Assembly (NCBI GenBank): GCA_003254925.1 | Contig: QANZ01017430.1 | Coordinates: 130,979 to 194,978, forward strand | Length of the DNA: 64,000 nt | DNA from: Chamaecrista fasciculata | Taxonomy: Eukaryota; Streptophyta; Magnoliopsida; Fabales; Fabaceae | Direction: 5' to 3' | Shown: one piece after another, positions 25,725-37,789 of the stretch | How the letters are laid out: each line of letters starts with the position of its first letter | Numbering within the stretch: the stretch's first letter is position 1 | The notes under the pieces: model-generated | What the model saw: only the letters and a program-made list of their open reading frames with translations | The model's database searches: none | What the model was told of the DNA's origin: nothing | Made by a program: the position numbers and the translations under genes

Positions 25725-26234
25725 GGTCAAAAGTAATTTTGGTCCTAAATGTATGTCTTAATGTTCATTTTAGTCATTTACATTTAAAAATATTCAAATT
25801 GGTCCTAAATGTTTCATTTTGATCTCAAATTATTGAATAAAATTATGTTTTTCTCGTTTCAAGTTCGAAAGTGGTGAGTTCAAAACTATGTATTATTCTT
25901 AAAGAATACTTTATAATTTTATATATCCAGTTGAAGTCATCAACAAATGAGGTAGATCGATTTGAAAAGTAGATCGCTTTTTTCACGGTCAAACAAGCAA
26001 AATTAGTCATATCTCTCTAGCTTCAAGTTCGAATGTTTCAAAGTTACAAGTTACTCTTATAACAAGTTCTTTAAATTTGAAATGAAAGACAAGAGATCAT
26101 ATGACTAAATTCAATAGTTTAGGAGTAAAATGAAATATTTTGTTAACATTTAGGACTAATTTAAATATTTTAAAATATAAATAATCAAAATAGACATTAA
26201 GACATAAATTTAGAACCAAAATCACCCTTTGACG
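25725..26234. mobile_element. Fold-back MULE-type element
   Basis: 510 bp with long imperfect terminal inverted repeats (GGTCAAAAGTAATTTTGGTC on the left, CGTCAAAGGGTGATTTTGGT when the right end is inverted) that continue inward for about 200 bp. The flanking 9-mers TAAATTTTA (25716-25724) and TAAGTTTTA (26235-26243) match at 8 of 9 positions. Mutator-like elements make 9-bp duplications. No transposase frame. Confidence 0.8.
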
Positions 26235-26697
26235 TAAGTTTTATTAAGAAGATGTTGCCATTGACCATTGTTGATAATATTCCCTTTATTGAGGAACTTG
26301 CCTTTTTTTTTTTCAATAGATGTAAAATATGCGAGATGATATGATGACCACCATAAATTACCCATTAGACGACTGATTGCTCTCATAACCTTTTTACACT
26401 TTCACCATTAGTTTGATCGCCATCAAAAGTTAATTATTGGATAGTTAACTACTTACCTTTTTACATTTTCACTATTAGTTTGATCGTCATCAAAAGTTAA
26501 TTATTGGACAGTTACGAAAATAGTTATAATATACCCCTTAATTATTTCATGAATGCTGGGTTCATTTTGTGTGTATGACTTTTTTTTTTTTTTTTTTTNC
26601 GTTTAGGTTACCTCTCTTTGGTAAAACGAATCAAAACACAACAAACTAAAAGAATTGATGGAGTTTTCTACAATTTCAAAATTTCATTTAAGTAGTT

Positions 26698-27297
26698 GTA
26701 TTTGAATATGGGTAGGACTAAATTGCATTTATTTTCCAGATTTAGGACTAATATTTAATTATCTCCTTTTTTCTATTTTCCAAAATTACATTTTGACCAC
26801 ATAAAGTTTTTGTAATTTTTATTTTAGTCCTCAAATAAAATGATCTAGGGACTTTTTTTGTAAATTTTGAAACTCTTTGGGGGAATTCTGTAATTTTTGC
26901 AAAAAATTTTGTAAAGTTTATCTTCTCAACATCGAACCGCACAGTTTTAGGACTAAACTGCATTTTGTTTTCTAGATTTAGGACTAATATGTAATTTTAT
27001 TCTTTTTCAATATTTTCCATAATTACACTTTAACATTAAACTTTTGTTATAATTTTCATTTTAGTCCTCAAATGTTATGATCTAGGGACGTTTTTTACAA
27101 TTTTGAAACTATTTGGGAGTATTTTGTAATTTTTGCAAAAGTGCTAAAAATTTTGCGTTAAATTTTGACGAAAAATAACCACTGGGTACCAAAGTGTTAA
27201 CGGCGCAAATCTCAGGGTACCAAAGTGTCAAATTTTGTCTTTCAGGATACTAAAGTGTATTCAGTCCTAACCACAGGGTACCAAAATGCATTTTACC
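26698..27297. repeat. Degenerate direct repeat with a MULE-like right end
   Basis: Two diverged tandem units of about 240 bp start near 26709 and 26952 (shared CCAGATTTAGGACTAATA versus CTAGATTTAGGACTAATA, then TTTTAGTCCTCAAAT and GATCTAGGGAC). The right end carries GGGTACCAAA and CAGGATACTAAAG motifs like those of the element at 43357-43724 and finishes in a TTTTACCC end. The matching left terminus was not found, so this is a truncated relic. Confidence 0.55.
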
Positions 27298-27320
27298 CTT
27301 TTTTTTATTTATTTATCTTT

Positions 27321-28495
27321 GGCCAAAGTCCTATTTTGGTCCCCCAGTTATGCTCAATGTTTCAAATTGGTCCCCCAGTTATTTTTTGTTTCATATTGGT
27401 TCCCCAATTATTCAAAACTTGACAAAGTTGGTCCCTCTAACGGCCATTTTTCCGTTAAAAAAAAAAAGGGAGAAATAAACTTTCATCCCCCAAAATTTTA
27501 TTTTTTTAGATTAAGATCCTTTTCTTTTTATAATAAGATCAAAATGTAAGAACAAAAAATAAATTAAGATTATACTTGAATTTAAACAAAAAGACAATTT
27601 CTTCCCCCCTCTCTCTCCATCTCTCTCCGTCGCTATCTGCCGTAGGTGCTTGTTCAACTTCTATCTCCGTCGATTTCCCTCTTTCATCATCGAGACAAAC
27701 TGATTTTGACAATTTCGCGTTTCTCCTTCTCCGTCGCCGGCTCCGGATCCGGCGTCGGCGCTGTCGGTCACGTTCATAGTCTAATCGATTCCGTTTTTCC
27801 GGTTGAGGTCTAGATTCTCCGGGGGCGTCGACAGAGATTTCGATCCAGATAGTACAGAGGAATCTCCGGCTCTGAACAGGAGCAAGTCCACGAGGTCGTT
27901 TTGGTCAATGTTCAAGCCGCAGAAGAGCAAGTCCACGATTACAGTCACGACGGCGATGTTGAGGTCGAGGTTGGTGGCGGCGTCCGACGCCGGTGTTAGG
28001 GAACTAAAACAGCCGGCGAAAGGAAGGGGCTGGTTCTTTCTGAGTCTGATAAAGGCTTTCCGGCAATCGAAGGCCTGTGCTCGTAATGGTGAGCTTGAAA
28101 AGGCTCTAAATCTAATGTCCATGATGCGTACTGATTGTTTGCAACCAGATTTTTATCAATTAAAGTGGTGTCGGCGCCGACAATCTGAGCTTGAGGGAAG
28201 GGATTGTGGTGGTGATTGTTGGATGAGAGAGAGAAAGAGAGATTACTTTTTAGGGTGAAATAAATTAAAATCTCCAAGTTATTTCTTCTATTTTATATTT
28301 TGGTTCTATTATAGAGAAAAAGGTCCTTGATGAAAAAAAATTTAAACTTTTAGGAGTTAAAAATCAATTTTTCTTTTTTTTTTAACAGAAAAATGGATGG
28401 AAACTGTGAGAGGAACCAACTTTGCCAAGTTTTGCATAACTGAGGGACCAATATGGAACGAGAAATAACTGGGGGACCAAAATAAGTCTTCGGTC
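27321..28495. mobile_element. Pack-MULE: Mutator-like element with non-TIR, GC-richer cargo
   Basis: 1175 bp flanked by a perfect 9-bp duplication TTTATCTTT (27312-27320 and 28496-28504). Left end GGCCAAAGTCCTATTTTGGT; right end inverted GACCGAAGACTTATTTTGGT. The inverted repeats run inward roughly 250 bp with GGTCCCCCAGTTAT motifs. Between them, 27600-28250 is markedly GC-richer than its surroundings and holds an open frame on the + strand. There is no transposase. Capture of host gene pieces between Mutator ends is the Pack-MULE pattern; the donor gene(s) were not identified. Confidence 0.85.
27803..28258 (+). CDS. Hypothetical 151-aa chimeric ORF inside the Pack-MULE
   Basis: An ATG-started frame of 151 codons wholly inside the element. 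Its first two thirds are Ser/Arg/Lys-rich without a recognised domain. Residues about 91-117 (SKACARNGELEKALNLMSMM and the following TDCLQPDF) look like one pentatricopeptide-repeat-type helix pair, which could be a captured exon piece or chance. The tail (after about 120) runs into low-complexity sequence and the start of the right inverted repeat. A 113-codon reverse-strand frame overlaps (27781-28122). Expression is unknown and there is no upstream promoter I can name, so treat it as a candidate transduplicated frame rather than an established gene. Confidence 0.35.
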   Translation: MRSRFSGGVDRDFDPDSTEESPALNRSKSTRSFWSMFKPQKSKSTITVTTAMLRSRLVAASDAGVRELKQPAKGRGWFFLSLIKAFRQSKACARNGELEKALNLMSMMRTDCLQPDFYQLKWCRRRQSELEGRDCGGDCWMRERKRDYFLG

Positions 28496-28773
28496 TTTAT
28501 CTTTTAACAAGTTTAATATCAGCAATCAATTAATATAAAAGAGTGAGAATGCTTGACCTATATATTGATGGTGTGGAGATTTACATTCAGAACATGTGAA
28601 GTGTAAGTATTGAGAATTGAATCACATATATATATTTTAATCCGCGAACTGAATGAAAGATTAACTTAATTAATATTACTCCAGACCTTATAGTCTTGCA
28701 TTATTTTTTTAACTTGATTCTTCAAATGAAAACAAAAGAAAAATAAAATTCCCAGCTTCAATGTTCAGCACTT

Positions 28774-30518
28774 TCATGTTAGTTGTTCTGTCTTTTCTGT
28801 ATGGCCACCCCACTTCTTTATTCTATCTTCCGCAAGTGAGGCCTGCAGTTTCAAACACAAAATTTAGCAACTATAAATTTTAAATAAACATTAATAATTA
28901 TATATTTAGAGATAGGCGCAGTATGTATCCACGGGCTAATCAATCATCATCATCGTCATGAAAAGCATGCAACTATAGTCTATAATGTAACAAAAAACAA
29001 AATTAATTACCTCTTTATTCCAGTTGGTTTTATAAATCATGAAGAAAAGAACGCATGTTTGTACAACGGTCCCAGACAGCATTCCGCACCAAATCCCCTG
29101 AAAAGAAAATCAATCACAAAAAACAAACGTCTCTTTTAATACATGAGTTATATATGTAATCTCAATTGGAAGGTTGTTTAAGAAATTAAAGGATTAGTAC
29201 AGACCAAGACACCAAGGTCGAACTTGAAACCCAAGATAAGACCGAGAGGAACACCGAAAAGGTAGTAGCAAGCGATGTTGACATAAGCAACAACAGATTG
29301 CCATCCTGCTCCAATGGCGACTCCTGTTAGAACAGGTTGGATGTTGTTGATGACAATGCAGAGAGCCAACATGGGTGTCAACTCCGCCACCATATTTTGA
29401 ACTCTTGTGTCGTTTGAGAACAAAGCAGGGTACTGTTTCCGGTAGAATATCAGAACAAGGGACATCAATAGTCCGATGATAAACGAGGTTATTACGGCCA
29501 CCACCAGTGAAAACTTGGCTGTTCGTGGGTGTGCTGCCCCTAGTTCATTTGACACTCTCACACTACACATACATTCACAGTAGTTATAGATATACATAGC
29601 TAGCAATTTCAAGTTAATGATGGTGAGTGTGTGTCTGAGACCACAAACCTTACTGCAGCGTTCATTCCGAACGATACCATCACAGTCCAACCCAATATGT
29701 TCATGCTGCAAAAATCCAATTTCAGAAAATGAGGCTCATGCAATTGCTGATGGTGGAAAAATTAAGTGATCAAAAGTATTAGATAGTAGTATATAACAAC
29801 GATTGAAGGTCAATTCAAAATTATATTTAGTTTGACTTTGTCAAATATTAATTATTAATTATGATTTTATCTTCAGTTTTCTACTGTATTAGCAGTTATT
29901 AAGTAATGGGTTAGTGGTCATGTTATTAGTAATTTTTCAGTTCGGGTTAAGCCTATACAATAGACATTTCTTTTTCTGTTTAGTGTAATACATTCAGTTA
30001 TTAATTATCGTATCTTCTCAAACTCTTCCACACACATAGTTGATTCCTTGCTTTTATGTGTTCGTTCTCTATTTTCCCCAACAACAACATACAGACATAC
30101 AAATACGAACAGATACGAGAAGCCTGAAAATAGAAAACAAATGCAAAATGTATTCCTATAACATCCCAAATTTTAAAATAAAAATAATATTTTTATACAT
30201 GTTATATGTATATGTTTTGGGAGGACTTTTATGAAAGAAAAAGAAATTGTAAAGGGACTTGGTTGTTAAAGCTAGAAAGTTAGAGTGACTCATTTGTAAT
30301 TTTGGCAAAACATTAAAAAATATATATATAGATGATGGAAAATGGGAAGGCCACGTTTTTACTTTATTATATTATAATATTTATAATTTATAATACATTT
30401 GAAAGAAGAAAATGGGAACACGTAGCATACTCTTGGTCTTGGCCATAAAACATGCTATGTGTGTAAATTTGATGTGGGCTACGTAGCAATTTGAAAACGG
30501 AAGGGGTAGACTTGAGGC

Positions 30519-30549
<31 letters not shown>

Positions 30550-33500
30550 TTATTCGTGTGTAAGAAATGAGGAAAAAAAGAAAGATAGGTGAGAGAGTGA
30601 AGAGTAGAGAGAGACTGAGAAATAAAATAAGAGAGAGAGAAAGAAAATGAGAGGAGGCAGAGAAGAAATCGGAAATAGAAATACTCGGTGGAAATTAGGT
30701 AGGAAATGGATTCATCTTCTATTTTAATTCTTTATAAGTTTATTTATGTTTTTATCTAATGAATATGATATATGATGTTTTATCTCGAACTCAATAGCAT
30801 AGATTATGAGAAGTGATCATCTCTCAGAAGTTAGGGATGTGATCTCAAGATGACATACGGAGAGATATGATCATTGGTAAGGAATGTGATCTCGAAGTAT
30901 GACGGAGACATGATCCTCGGTAAGGGAGGTGATCTCGACGTGAGACATGATCCTTGGTAAGGAAGGTGATCTCGATGGTATGCCGTTTGGATCCGACTAG
31001 TGGACGCCCTGTTATACGATATTTACGTACGTATGTACGACGCTATATACGATGAATTTATGTGTTGAGCTTGAGTATATGTTTTGATGAATATGATTAT
31101 GTGACTTATACAGCTGGACGCATCATGTAATGTTTTTAATCTGTTTCTTTTCCTACTGAGAATTTCTATTCTCACTCCTATTTCATGATGTATCCAAATT
31201 AACAGGTTGATGAATCACAGCTTAGCTTCCACCGTGTAGAAGTCGGTTCTTGAGGGAGAATGTGACGTAGATAGAGCTGTCAAAGTGAGCCGGGCCCGGT
31301 GGGCTGGCTCGTTTAGCCCACCAAATTTGGCGAGTCGGGTTGAGAAAATCTGGCTCGCCAAAAATTGTAGCTCGAGTGGGTTGGCTCACTTAGCTCGCGG
31401 TGGGCTAGCTCGAGTGAGTTGGTGAGTTAGTGAGCCAGCCCACCTTATTTAAAAAAAAATTATATATACATATAATTAAAATTAAAAGCCTAAAGTCTAG
31501 ACTTTTATTGATATTTTATTATTTGTGAGTTTTTATTGATATTTTATTATTTGTGAGTTTTATTATTTGTGATTTTTTATTGATATTTTTAATTTAAAAA
31601 CTGGGAAAAAAAATCAAAAAACAAAAAAAATTTGAAAGTTGGTGGGTTAGGTGAGCCAACCCGGCTCACTAACCTGGTGAGCCGGGTTGGCAAAACCTGG
31701 CTCGCCTGGGGTTTCTGGCTCGCGTGAGCCAGCTCGAGTGAGCCGGGTTGGCTCACTTTGACAGCTCTAGACGTAGATGAAGTCTTAATGGGAATCTAGG
31801 GAGTTTTAGTTTAACTAAGAATGATTTATGTACCAATAATTATGTTGTGAAGTTTTATATTAATGATATTATTTAACGATTTTTATTAATAAATAAAATT
31901 TTATTTATGAGAATTTTAGTAACATTTAATTTAACGTGAGGATGTTACAATTTCCAAGTGATATCATATGCTCTCTGCTGTTGTATGATTTTCATTTAAA
32001 ATCAGACAAATATTCAAAAGAATTGGTCTACTGAGTGCAATTATGGAGTTTTATTATTTTATTAGGTAGATAGTGACTCTTTTATCATTAGAAAGCGAAA
32101 ATAATATTAAGACAAAAAGATAAAGGTAAAGATTTTGGAGTTGTTGGAAAGTGGAAACTAAGAAATAAGTTATTTATTTATTTCGGTGATCTAGAAATAA
32201 GTTATTTTGATAGTAGGTAATCATGTTTGTGATTCTTAAACTGAGCTTAGTTGCACACAGAGAGTAAGGTCTTTTAATAAGAGACTGGTTTTCATATTTT
32301 TGGGCTATTTATTTTTTCTAAAAAACTTTTAATTTATCACTATATAAATTCATTTTAAAAACATTTTAATTATAAAAAACCTATGTGTTAAAAATGAATC
32401 TCTATCAAAATCATTTCCTTTGTAAATATATAGAAGTACAAGGGAGTAAAAGAAAACTCTAAAATCTAAACTATCAAATAAGTGAGGACTGAGGAGGAGA
32501 GGCTAGTGTGCTGTGTACAGTGTACTTATATATCCATAGTGCATAATATAATATAACTCTTTAAATCAGAAAATCAGAAACTTTTCATATTATATTTTTG
32601 TTGAAATAATTGAAAAGAAAATAAAAAATTCGTATCAAAATTGGTGTTCTAACACACGATAAAGTTCAAATACTTTGTTTTATTCATTTTAGTTGAATTT
32701 TGTACCATCATTTAAAATTGGTTGGTGGAAATTAAAAACTCCGCGGATATATTTTGTACTAGCTGTGGCTCTCCATTCTCCATATCTTAATTTTCTCTGA
32801 CCTCACCTGTAAGTTTCTTTGTTAGATTGAAACTGCCGGTCCCTTGACCAAGTGAACAACTTGTAAATAATGTGCATAGAGACTAAAATAAGCCGCCATC
32901 CTCGACCTATCATCTTCATCATAAAGGAATTATGACGAAGTATTCAAATTGCACACGAGACATACTTTGTCGTCCACGTACTGTGGTGGGGGTCAGTCAA
33001 TACGTATAATAAGAGTATAAGACAAATTAAAGTTTTGTTTTCTTTTTAGCAACTATCTAACATGTGTCTTTAGGGCACATTTTAAAGTCTCTTCTGATTA
33101 GTTAATAGAGCATTTCATATCTTGAAATTTATGAAAATTCATTTAAAAATAATTTTTAATGTTTAAAAACTCACTTGACCAATCAAAAGAAACCTTAACA
33201 TATGTCCTAAGGGCACATGTTAGAAGAACCCTTCTTTTTATACTAAATGGCTACTCTATATTTATTTAATCTAATAATATGTTTCTAATTACTGAAATAT
33301 TTTACATTTTATATGACAGTGACCGTTGACCATTAGATAAGTACATGAAAATTCATATAGAATGAATGCAACTTGAGATGACACTAATAAGTATATTGAT
33401 GATTAATTTTTTAAATTAGAAATACTAAATACAAAAATAAGACATAAAGAGAAACCCTTTAATAAATATTTAAAACAATTGCATGTAAGATGAATTTTTT

Positions 33501-36500
33501 AAGAAAATATTTCTAACAAAAACTACTGAGAATAAAACCACATTTATGGTGGCCGGGTGATATTGTTGGCTATAAATTAATAAAGAAAAAAATTTATATA
33601 AAGTTCCTTGTATATTTGACATAAAGTTTTTTCAATTTTTTTTTTAATAATTAGTCATATAGAAAAATAAAATAGTGGTAATTTTCAGGCCAAAAAAGAA
33701 AGGGTAGTGGTAATATCGTAAAATAATTAAGTGGCAGAAATGCACTTCATAATATCATCAATCAATACTTACCAAATAGACAAAGCATCCACCGAAATTT
33801 CAGCGTTCTTGAGATATCCGGCAAAAAGAATGAGAACCATGTAATACCACACCTCCAAGCTACATGAGACATATGAAGAATAAATAAATAAGTATTGAAC
33901 AAATCTTTGACAAACGATTTGGCTAACGAATTGAGGACACCTTGTATATATTATATATGCAAGTACTACTCGTCAAGAATACGAAATTTATCAAGTGATC
34001 ACATGACATACATTTCATCTATTGCACCATAAAATATTCAGAAGCAGCACATTAATGAATATTATAAAGCCATGCACGATATTTGTTTGGCGATGATTAA
34101 ATAATTTTCAAAAAAAGCTTACACCAGCAATCAATACTGTCCTCAGACGAAACAGCAACTATAGTTCCTTCTCAGCTAAAGTTAATTTTCAGTAAATTCG
34201 TAAAGTTTTAATATAATAATATATTTGATCCTATATTATAAAATTAGTACCCTACTTTTCTTCATATTTATTTCCACTTAATAATATTAATATTATATTA
34301 AAACTTTACAAACTTCACCTAAAATTAATTTTAACTCATCCAATTTCAACAATCCCACACTAAATATACGAATATCTAGGAATGAATAAGTTATTGTACA
34401 GTTCTGAGGGCATTATCATTGCACAGTTCTGACATTTTTTTTGTTAGGGCAAGTACAATATTTTGGAAGGGTTAAATATTAAAGGTTTAAGTGCACTTTT
34501 GGTCCACTAACTTTCGTAAAGGTCTCAATTTGGTCCTCTAACTTTTTTTTTGCAATTTTAGTTCCCTAACTTTCGCAAAGGTCTCAATTTGGTCCCCTAA
34601 CTTTTTTTGTTACAATTTTGGTCCCCTAACTTTCGCAAATGTCTCAATTTGGTCCCCTAACTTTTGCAAAGGTCTCAATTTGGTCCCCTAACTTTTTTTG
34701 TTGCAATTTCGGTCCCCTAATTCTTGAAAACGTCTCACTATTGGTCCAAGTGCACTTCCAAGTCATGAAAACGTCTCCGCATAATGGTCCTTTTTTAATC
34801 CACTTCATCCATATTTGTCACGTCATCAACCAACTCAGCTTGCCAGACCGGCACTAACGACAAATAATGGATGGAAAAAGTGCACTTGGGACCAACAGTG
34901 AGACGCTTTCATAATTTAGGGGACCAAAATTGCAACAAAAAAAGTTAGGGGACCAAATTGAGACCTTTGCGAAAGTTAGGGGACCAAAATTGCAACAAAA
35001 AAAGTTAAGGGATCAAATTGAGACCTTTGAAAAAGTTAGGGGACCAAAAGTGCACTTAAGCCAATATTAAAATAAGGCAAATTCTATGTAAAGTAATATT
35101 GTTGAGTCACTATTAGATTTTACTTTTTCATATTGTAATATAAAAAATTAAAATCCAACGGTCAAGGGTGCCCCAATTATACTACTTTTTATAACAAAAT
35201 ATTTAAAATAATTAATAGCATATCTAGCCTCTCTATTTTACTTTAAAATTGACCGAATAATAAACTCTCTGTTATGACTTTCCAGTTTCCACTGCACTGA
35301 TGAATGTGAGACACGAAGGCAACACTAATTGGTATGATAATAAAGAGAAAATCCAAGAACAATTTCTTTAACTATTTTTCCATTTTAAAAGTTGAAAAAC
35401 TACATCAAACCATTAATTATTTGTCACGTATTGTCCTAATGATAGTGTTAGCCAAAAAAATGTTATGTATTTTGTGAGAAATTAAATATATGTATATATA
35501 AAAAGAACAAATAAATCACCACTTAAAAGTTGCAGAGAAAATGAAATTTGCGTGAAGCCTAGAAGCAGATCTTTTCGGTATTCGGATTTCGGAGTAATAA
35601 CAAATAACGACACCCCAAAAAAAAAATCGAAGGAAAGAACATGTGAGGGTGAAAGGAAATGATGAACTAACCAGAGCATTACAGCAGAAGCAAGAGAGAG
35701 GCGCACGAATCCCCAGAGATTTTGAAAGGCTTGGATGGAAAAGCCGGACCAAGCTTGTCCGCAAGTGCCAGAGAAGATATACACAAGCTGACCCAACACT
35801 ATTAACCACCACGACGCGTTCAGCATGAGTGCCGCACCCACCAGGCCCCACTCTACCTTCAGCATCAGAACCCAGCTCAGCACCGCGTGTATCACCAGCG
35901 CCGCCGCCGATATCCACGCCATCACCATTATCTTGCTCTGCGCCTGCAGAAACTTCTGGATCGGGAAATTCATTGCGTACGCGAACAGCTGCGGAATCAT
36001 CCACACCGCGAACACTCCCGCCGCATCTGCAATCGCCGCCGTTTGCCCTATCAGATTCAGCACCGGCTTCGCGAACACGTACAGTAGCGTCAGAAACAGA
36101 GACGTCGTGTTCAGAATCACCCACGACCTCTGCATGTAAATCCCTAACATGTCCAGCTTCCCGGCTCCGTACGCTTGCCCGCACAGCGTCTCCAGCGCGC
36201 TTCCCATTCCCAGCTAATTCACAAATCCAAATCAAATTCAGCATCTCAATCTCACTTTCAAATTTCAATTCACTCTGATTTGATTCTTAAACTTAAATCT
36301 ACAAAATTAAAACAGAGCGATGATTTAGATTTTCAATTTTTAATTACCATGGCGCCAAAGCAGAAGCCAGCGATGACGGAGTTCTCGACGGAGACGGCGG
36401 CGAGCTGGAGGGTTCCGACATGGCCGGCGAGGAGCTGAGTGATGGCGCCGAGGGAGTACTGGGAAACGGAGGTGAAGATGGCGGGACCGGCGAGATACCA

Positions 36501-36674
36501 GAGCTTCTTGGACTCAATCAAGAACTGCGTGAAGAAATCGGAGGGCGTAACGATGGGAGAGATGTCGAAGGATTCCGCGTTGAAAATCAGAGCACTGTGT
36601 GATGTGGAGTTTTGCCCATGGGAGGATTCCGCTGTGAGCAGTGCCTCCTTGTAACTACTCTTATCGTCTTCCAT
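28774..36674 (-). CDS. MATE efflux carrier (DETOXIFICATION type), tandem copy B
   Basis: Seven exons encoding 508 aa with the same exon structure and phases as copy A: 36674-36348, 36213-35672, 33859-33773, 29705-29649, 29562-29205, 29097-29011, 28842-28774. The protein is very close to copy A throughout. It differs at the C-terminus, where seven codons (QYSRVDD in A) are absent, giving a KKWGGHTEKTEQLT tail. The family role is as for copy A: membrane export of organic molecules or anions, substrate unknown. Intron 3 is about 4.07 kb against 1.66 kb in A, because a solo LTR with a nested hAT MITE and a 183-bp MULE MITE were inserted; intron 2 holds another MULE at 34484-35062. Splice sites remain intact, so the gene looks functional. 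Confidence 0.93.
30157..31949. mobile_element. Probable solo LTR in intron 3 of MATE copy B, with nested hAT MITE
   Basis: Aligning intron 3 of the two MATE copies by eye shows unrelated sequence in B between TATTCC (30151-30156) and ATTTCC (31950-31955), an approximate short target duplication. The insert starts TATAACATCCC and ends GGATGTTACA, short inverted ends like those of an LTR. Inside are a (TA)n(TG)n run near 30521-30550 and a GA-rich stretch at 30586-30660. No coding sequence or second LTR is present, hence the solo LTR call. About 1.29 kb remain after removing the nested MITE. Confidence 0.6.
31272..31769. mobile_element. hAT-type MITE nested in the solo LTR
   Basis: 498 bp with terminal inverted repeats TAGAGCTGTCAAAGTGAGCC and its inverse, and a perfect 8-bp duplication GACGTAGA on both sides (31264-31271 and 31770-31777), the hAT signature. 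Subterminal regions are packed with GGCTCGC and GTGAGCC motifs; the centre is AT-rich. No transposase. Confidence 0.9.
33049..33231. mobile_element. 183-bp MULE-type MITE, copy 2, in intron 3 of MATE copy B
   Basis: The same length and sequence family as 6966-7148, with CTAACATGTG and CACATGTTAG ends. It is flanked by a perfect 9-bp duplication TTCTTTTTA (33040-33048 and 33232-33240). It is absent from intron 3 of copy A, so it probably inserted after the MATE duplication. Confidence 0.85.
34484..35062. mobile_element. Fold-back MULE-type element with internal arrays, in intron 2 of MATE copy B
   Basis: 579 bp with ends GGTTTAAGTGCACTTTTGGT and, inverted from the right, GGCTTAAGTGCACTTTTGGT. 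It is flanked by a perfect 9-bp duplication AATATTAAA (34475-34483 and 35063-35071). Both arms contain repeated units of the type GGTCCCCTAACTTT with GCAAAGGTCTCAATTT, in opposite orientation in the two arms. Not present in copy A. Confidence 0.9.
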
Positions 36675-36790
36675 CTGTGCGTGAAAAATGCCTTCCGCGC
36701 CAATAGAGAGAGTAGGAGATCCAATTACTTATTTTTCATGGCTCTTAATCTCTTATATACAGCCAGGCTAGACCTTGTAACAAAGTGCAT
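36675..36790 (-). promoter_or_regulatory. Core promoter and 5' leader of MATE copy B
   Basis: Similar to the leader of copy A, with a TATA-like box (reverse strand TGTATATAAG, around 36752-36761). Similarity to copy A stops near 36790, so upstream control elements probably differ between the copies. Confidence 0.6.
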
Positions 36791-37234
36791 TCGTGTAAAT
36801 AAGGCCAAAATTTCATATTAGATTTCAAATTAGTTTTTTTTTTTGTTTCATTTGTTTCAAATTGGTCCTATATATCTTCATAACTTCTTAAATTGATCTC
36901 AAATCTATTTTCGAGAAGCAACTTGACCTCATTTACTAATGATCTCAATCGACCGGTAGAGAAAGAACTCTTTTAAGAATTTGCATATAGTTTTAAACTT
37001 GTCGCATTTAAATTTGTAACTAAAGAGATATAACAAACTTTATTTGTTTGACCTTGAAACGAGTTACCTACTTTCAAAACTCAATTTGATCTCGTTTGTT
37101 AAGGGTTACAATGTATTTATCAAAATAAAAATGTTTACACATAGTTCTAAATTTATTGTATTTGAACTTGAAATGAAAGAGATTTAATTACAATTAATAT
37201 TAACTAATTTGAAAAATTATAAAAAATATATTAT

Positions 37235-37789
37235 GACAAGAGACCCTTTCATGCCCCTAACGTTTGCGGTGATTTTCAGTTATGTGCCTAACGTTTCATT
37301 TGTGTCAGTTGTGGCCCAAATGTGAAACGTTTGTTTCAATTATGCCCCCAATTTTACTTGTGTGTCAATTTTTTGTTTTGAATTGAATATGTGGCAAGAC
37401 GACTGAATAAATTAAACATCCCTGATTTATTTTTTATCCACCATGGCATTTCCTACGTGGATTTACATTCTCTTAACCAAAAAATTACTACCCTAAAATT
37501 TTTTTTGACATCTTCATCTTCATCTTCGCAAGCCTTATACCACGTAAGAAATGGCATGGTGGATAAAAAATAAATTAGGGATGTTTTATGTATCCAATCA
37601 TCTTGCCACATATTCAATGCAGAACAAAAAATTGTCACACAAGTAAAAAAAATTGACACATGACACATCAACATTAAGTCAAAATTGAGGGCATAATTGA
37701 AACTAACGTTTCAAATTGATACAAATATAACGTTAGAAGCATAACTGAAAATCACCACAAACATTAAAGGCAACAAAGGATCTTTTACC
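37235..37789. mobile_element. Fold-back MULE-type element, family with 63411-63950, copy 1
   Basis: 555 bp with inverted arms containing CCCCTAACGTTTGCGGTGAT and GAAACGTTTGTTTCAATTAT motifs and their inverses. A perfect 9-bp duplication ATATATTAT flanks it (37226-37234 and 37790-37798). The inner part repeats CACCATGGCATTTCCTACGT in both orientations. Confidence 0.9.

Larger units (their letters stand above)
25086..28773. other. Spacer between the two MATE genes, filled with repeats
   Basis: No conserved gene. It contains an (ACATAT)5 microsatellite at 25321-25350, a fold-back MULE at 25725-26234, a degenerate repeat pair at 26698-27297, and the Pack-MULE at 27321-28495. A poly-T run with the window's single N lies at 26580-26599. 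28560-28773 is the 3' flank of MATE copy B and is similar to the 3' flank of copy A. Confidence 0.7.
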
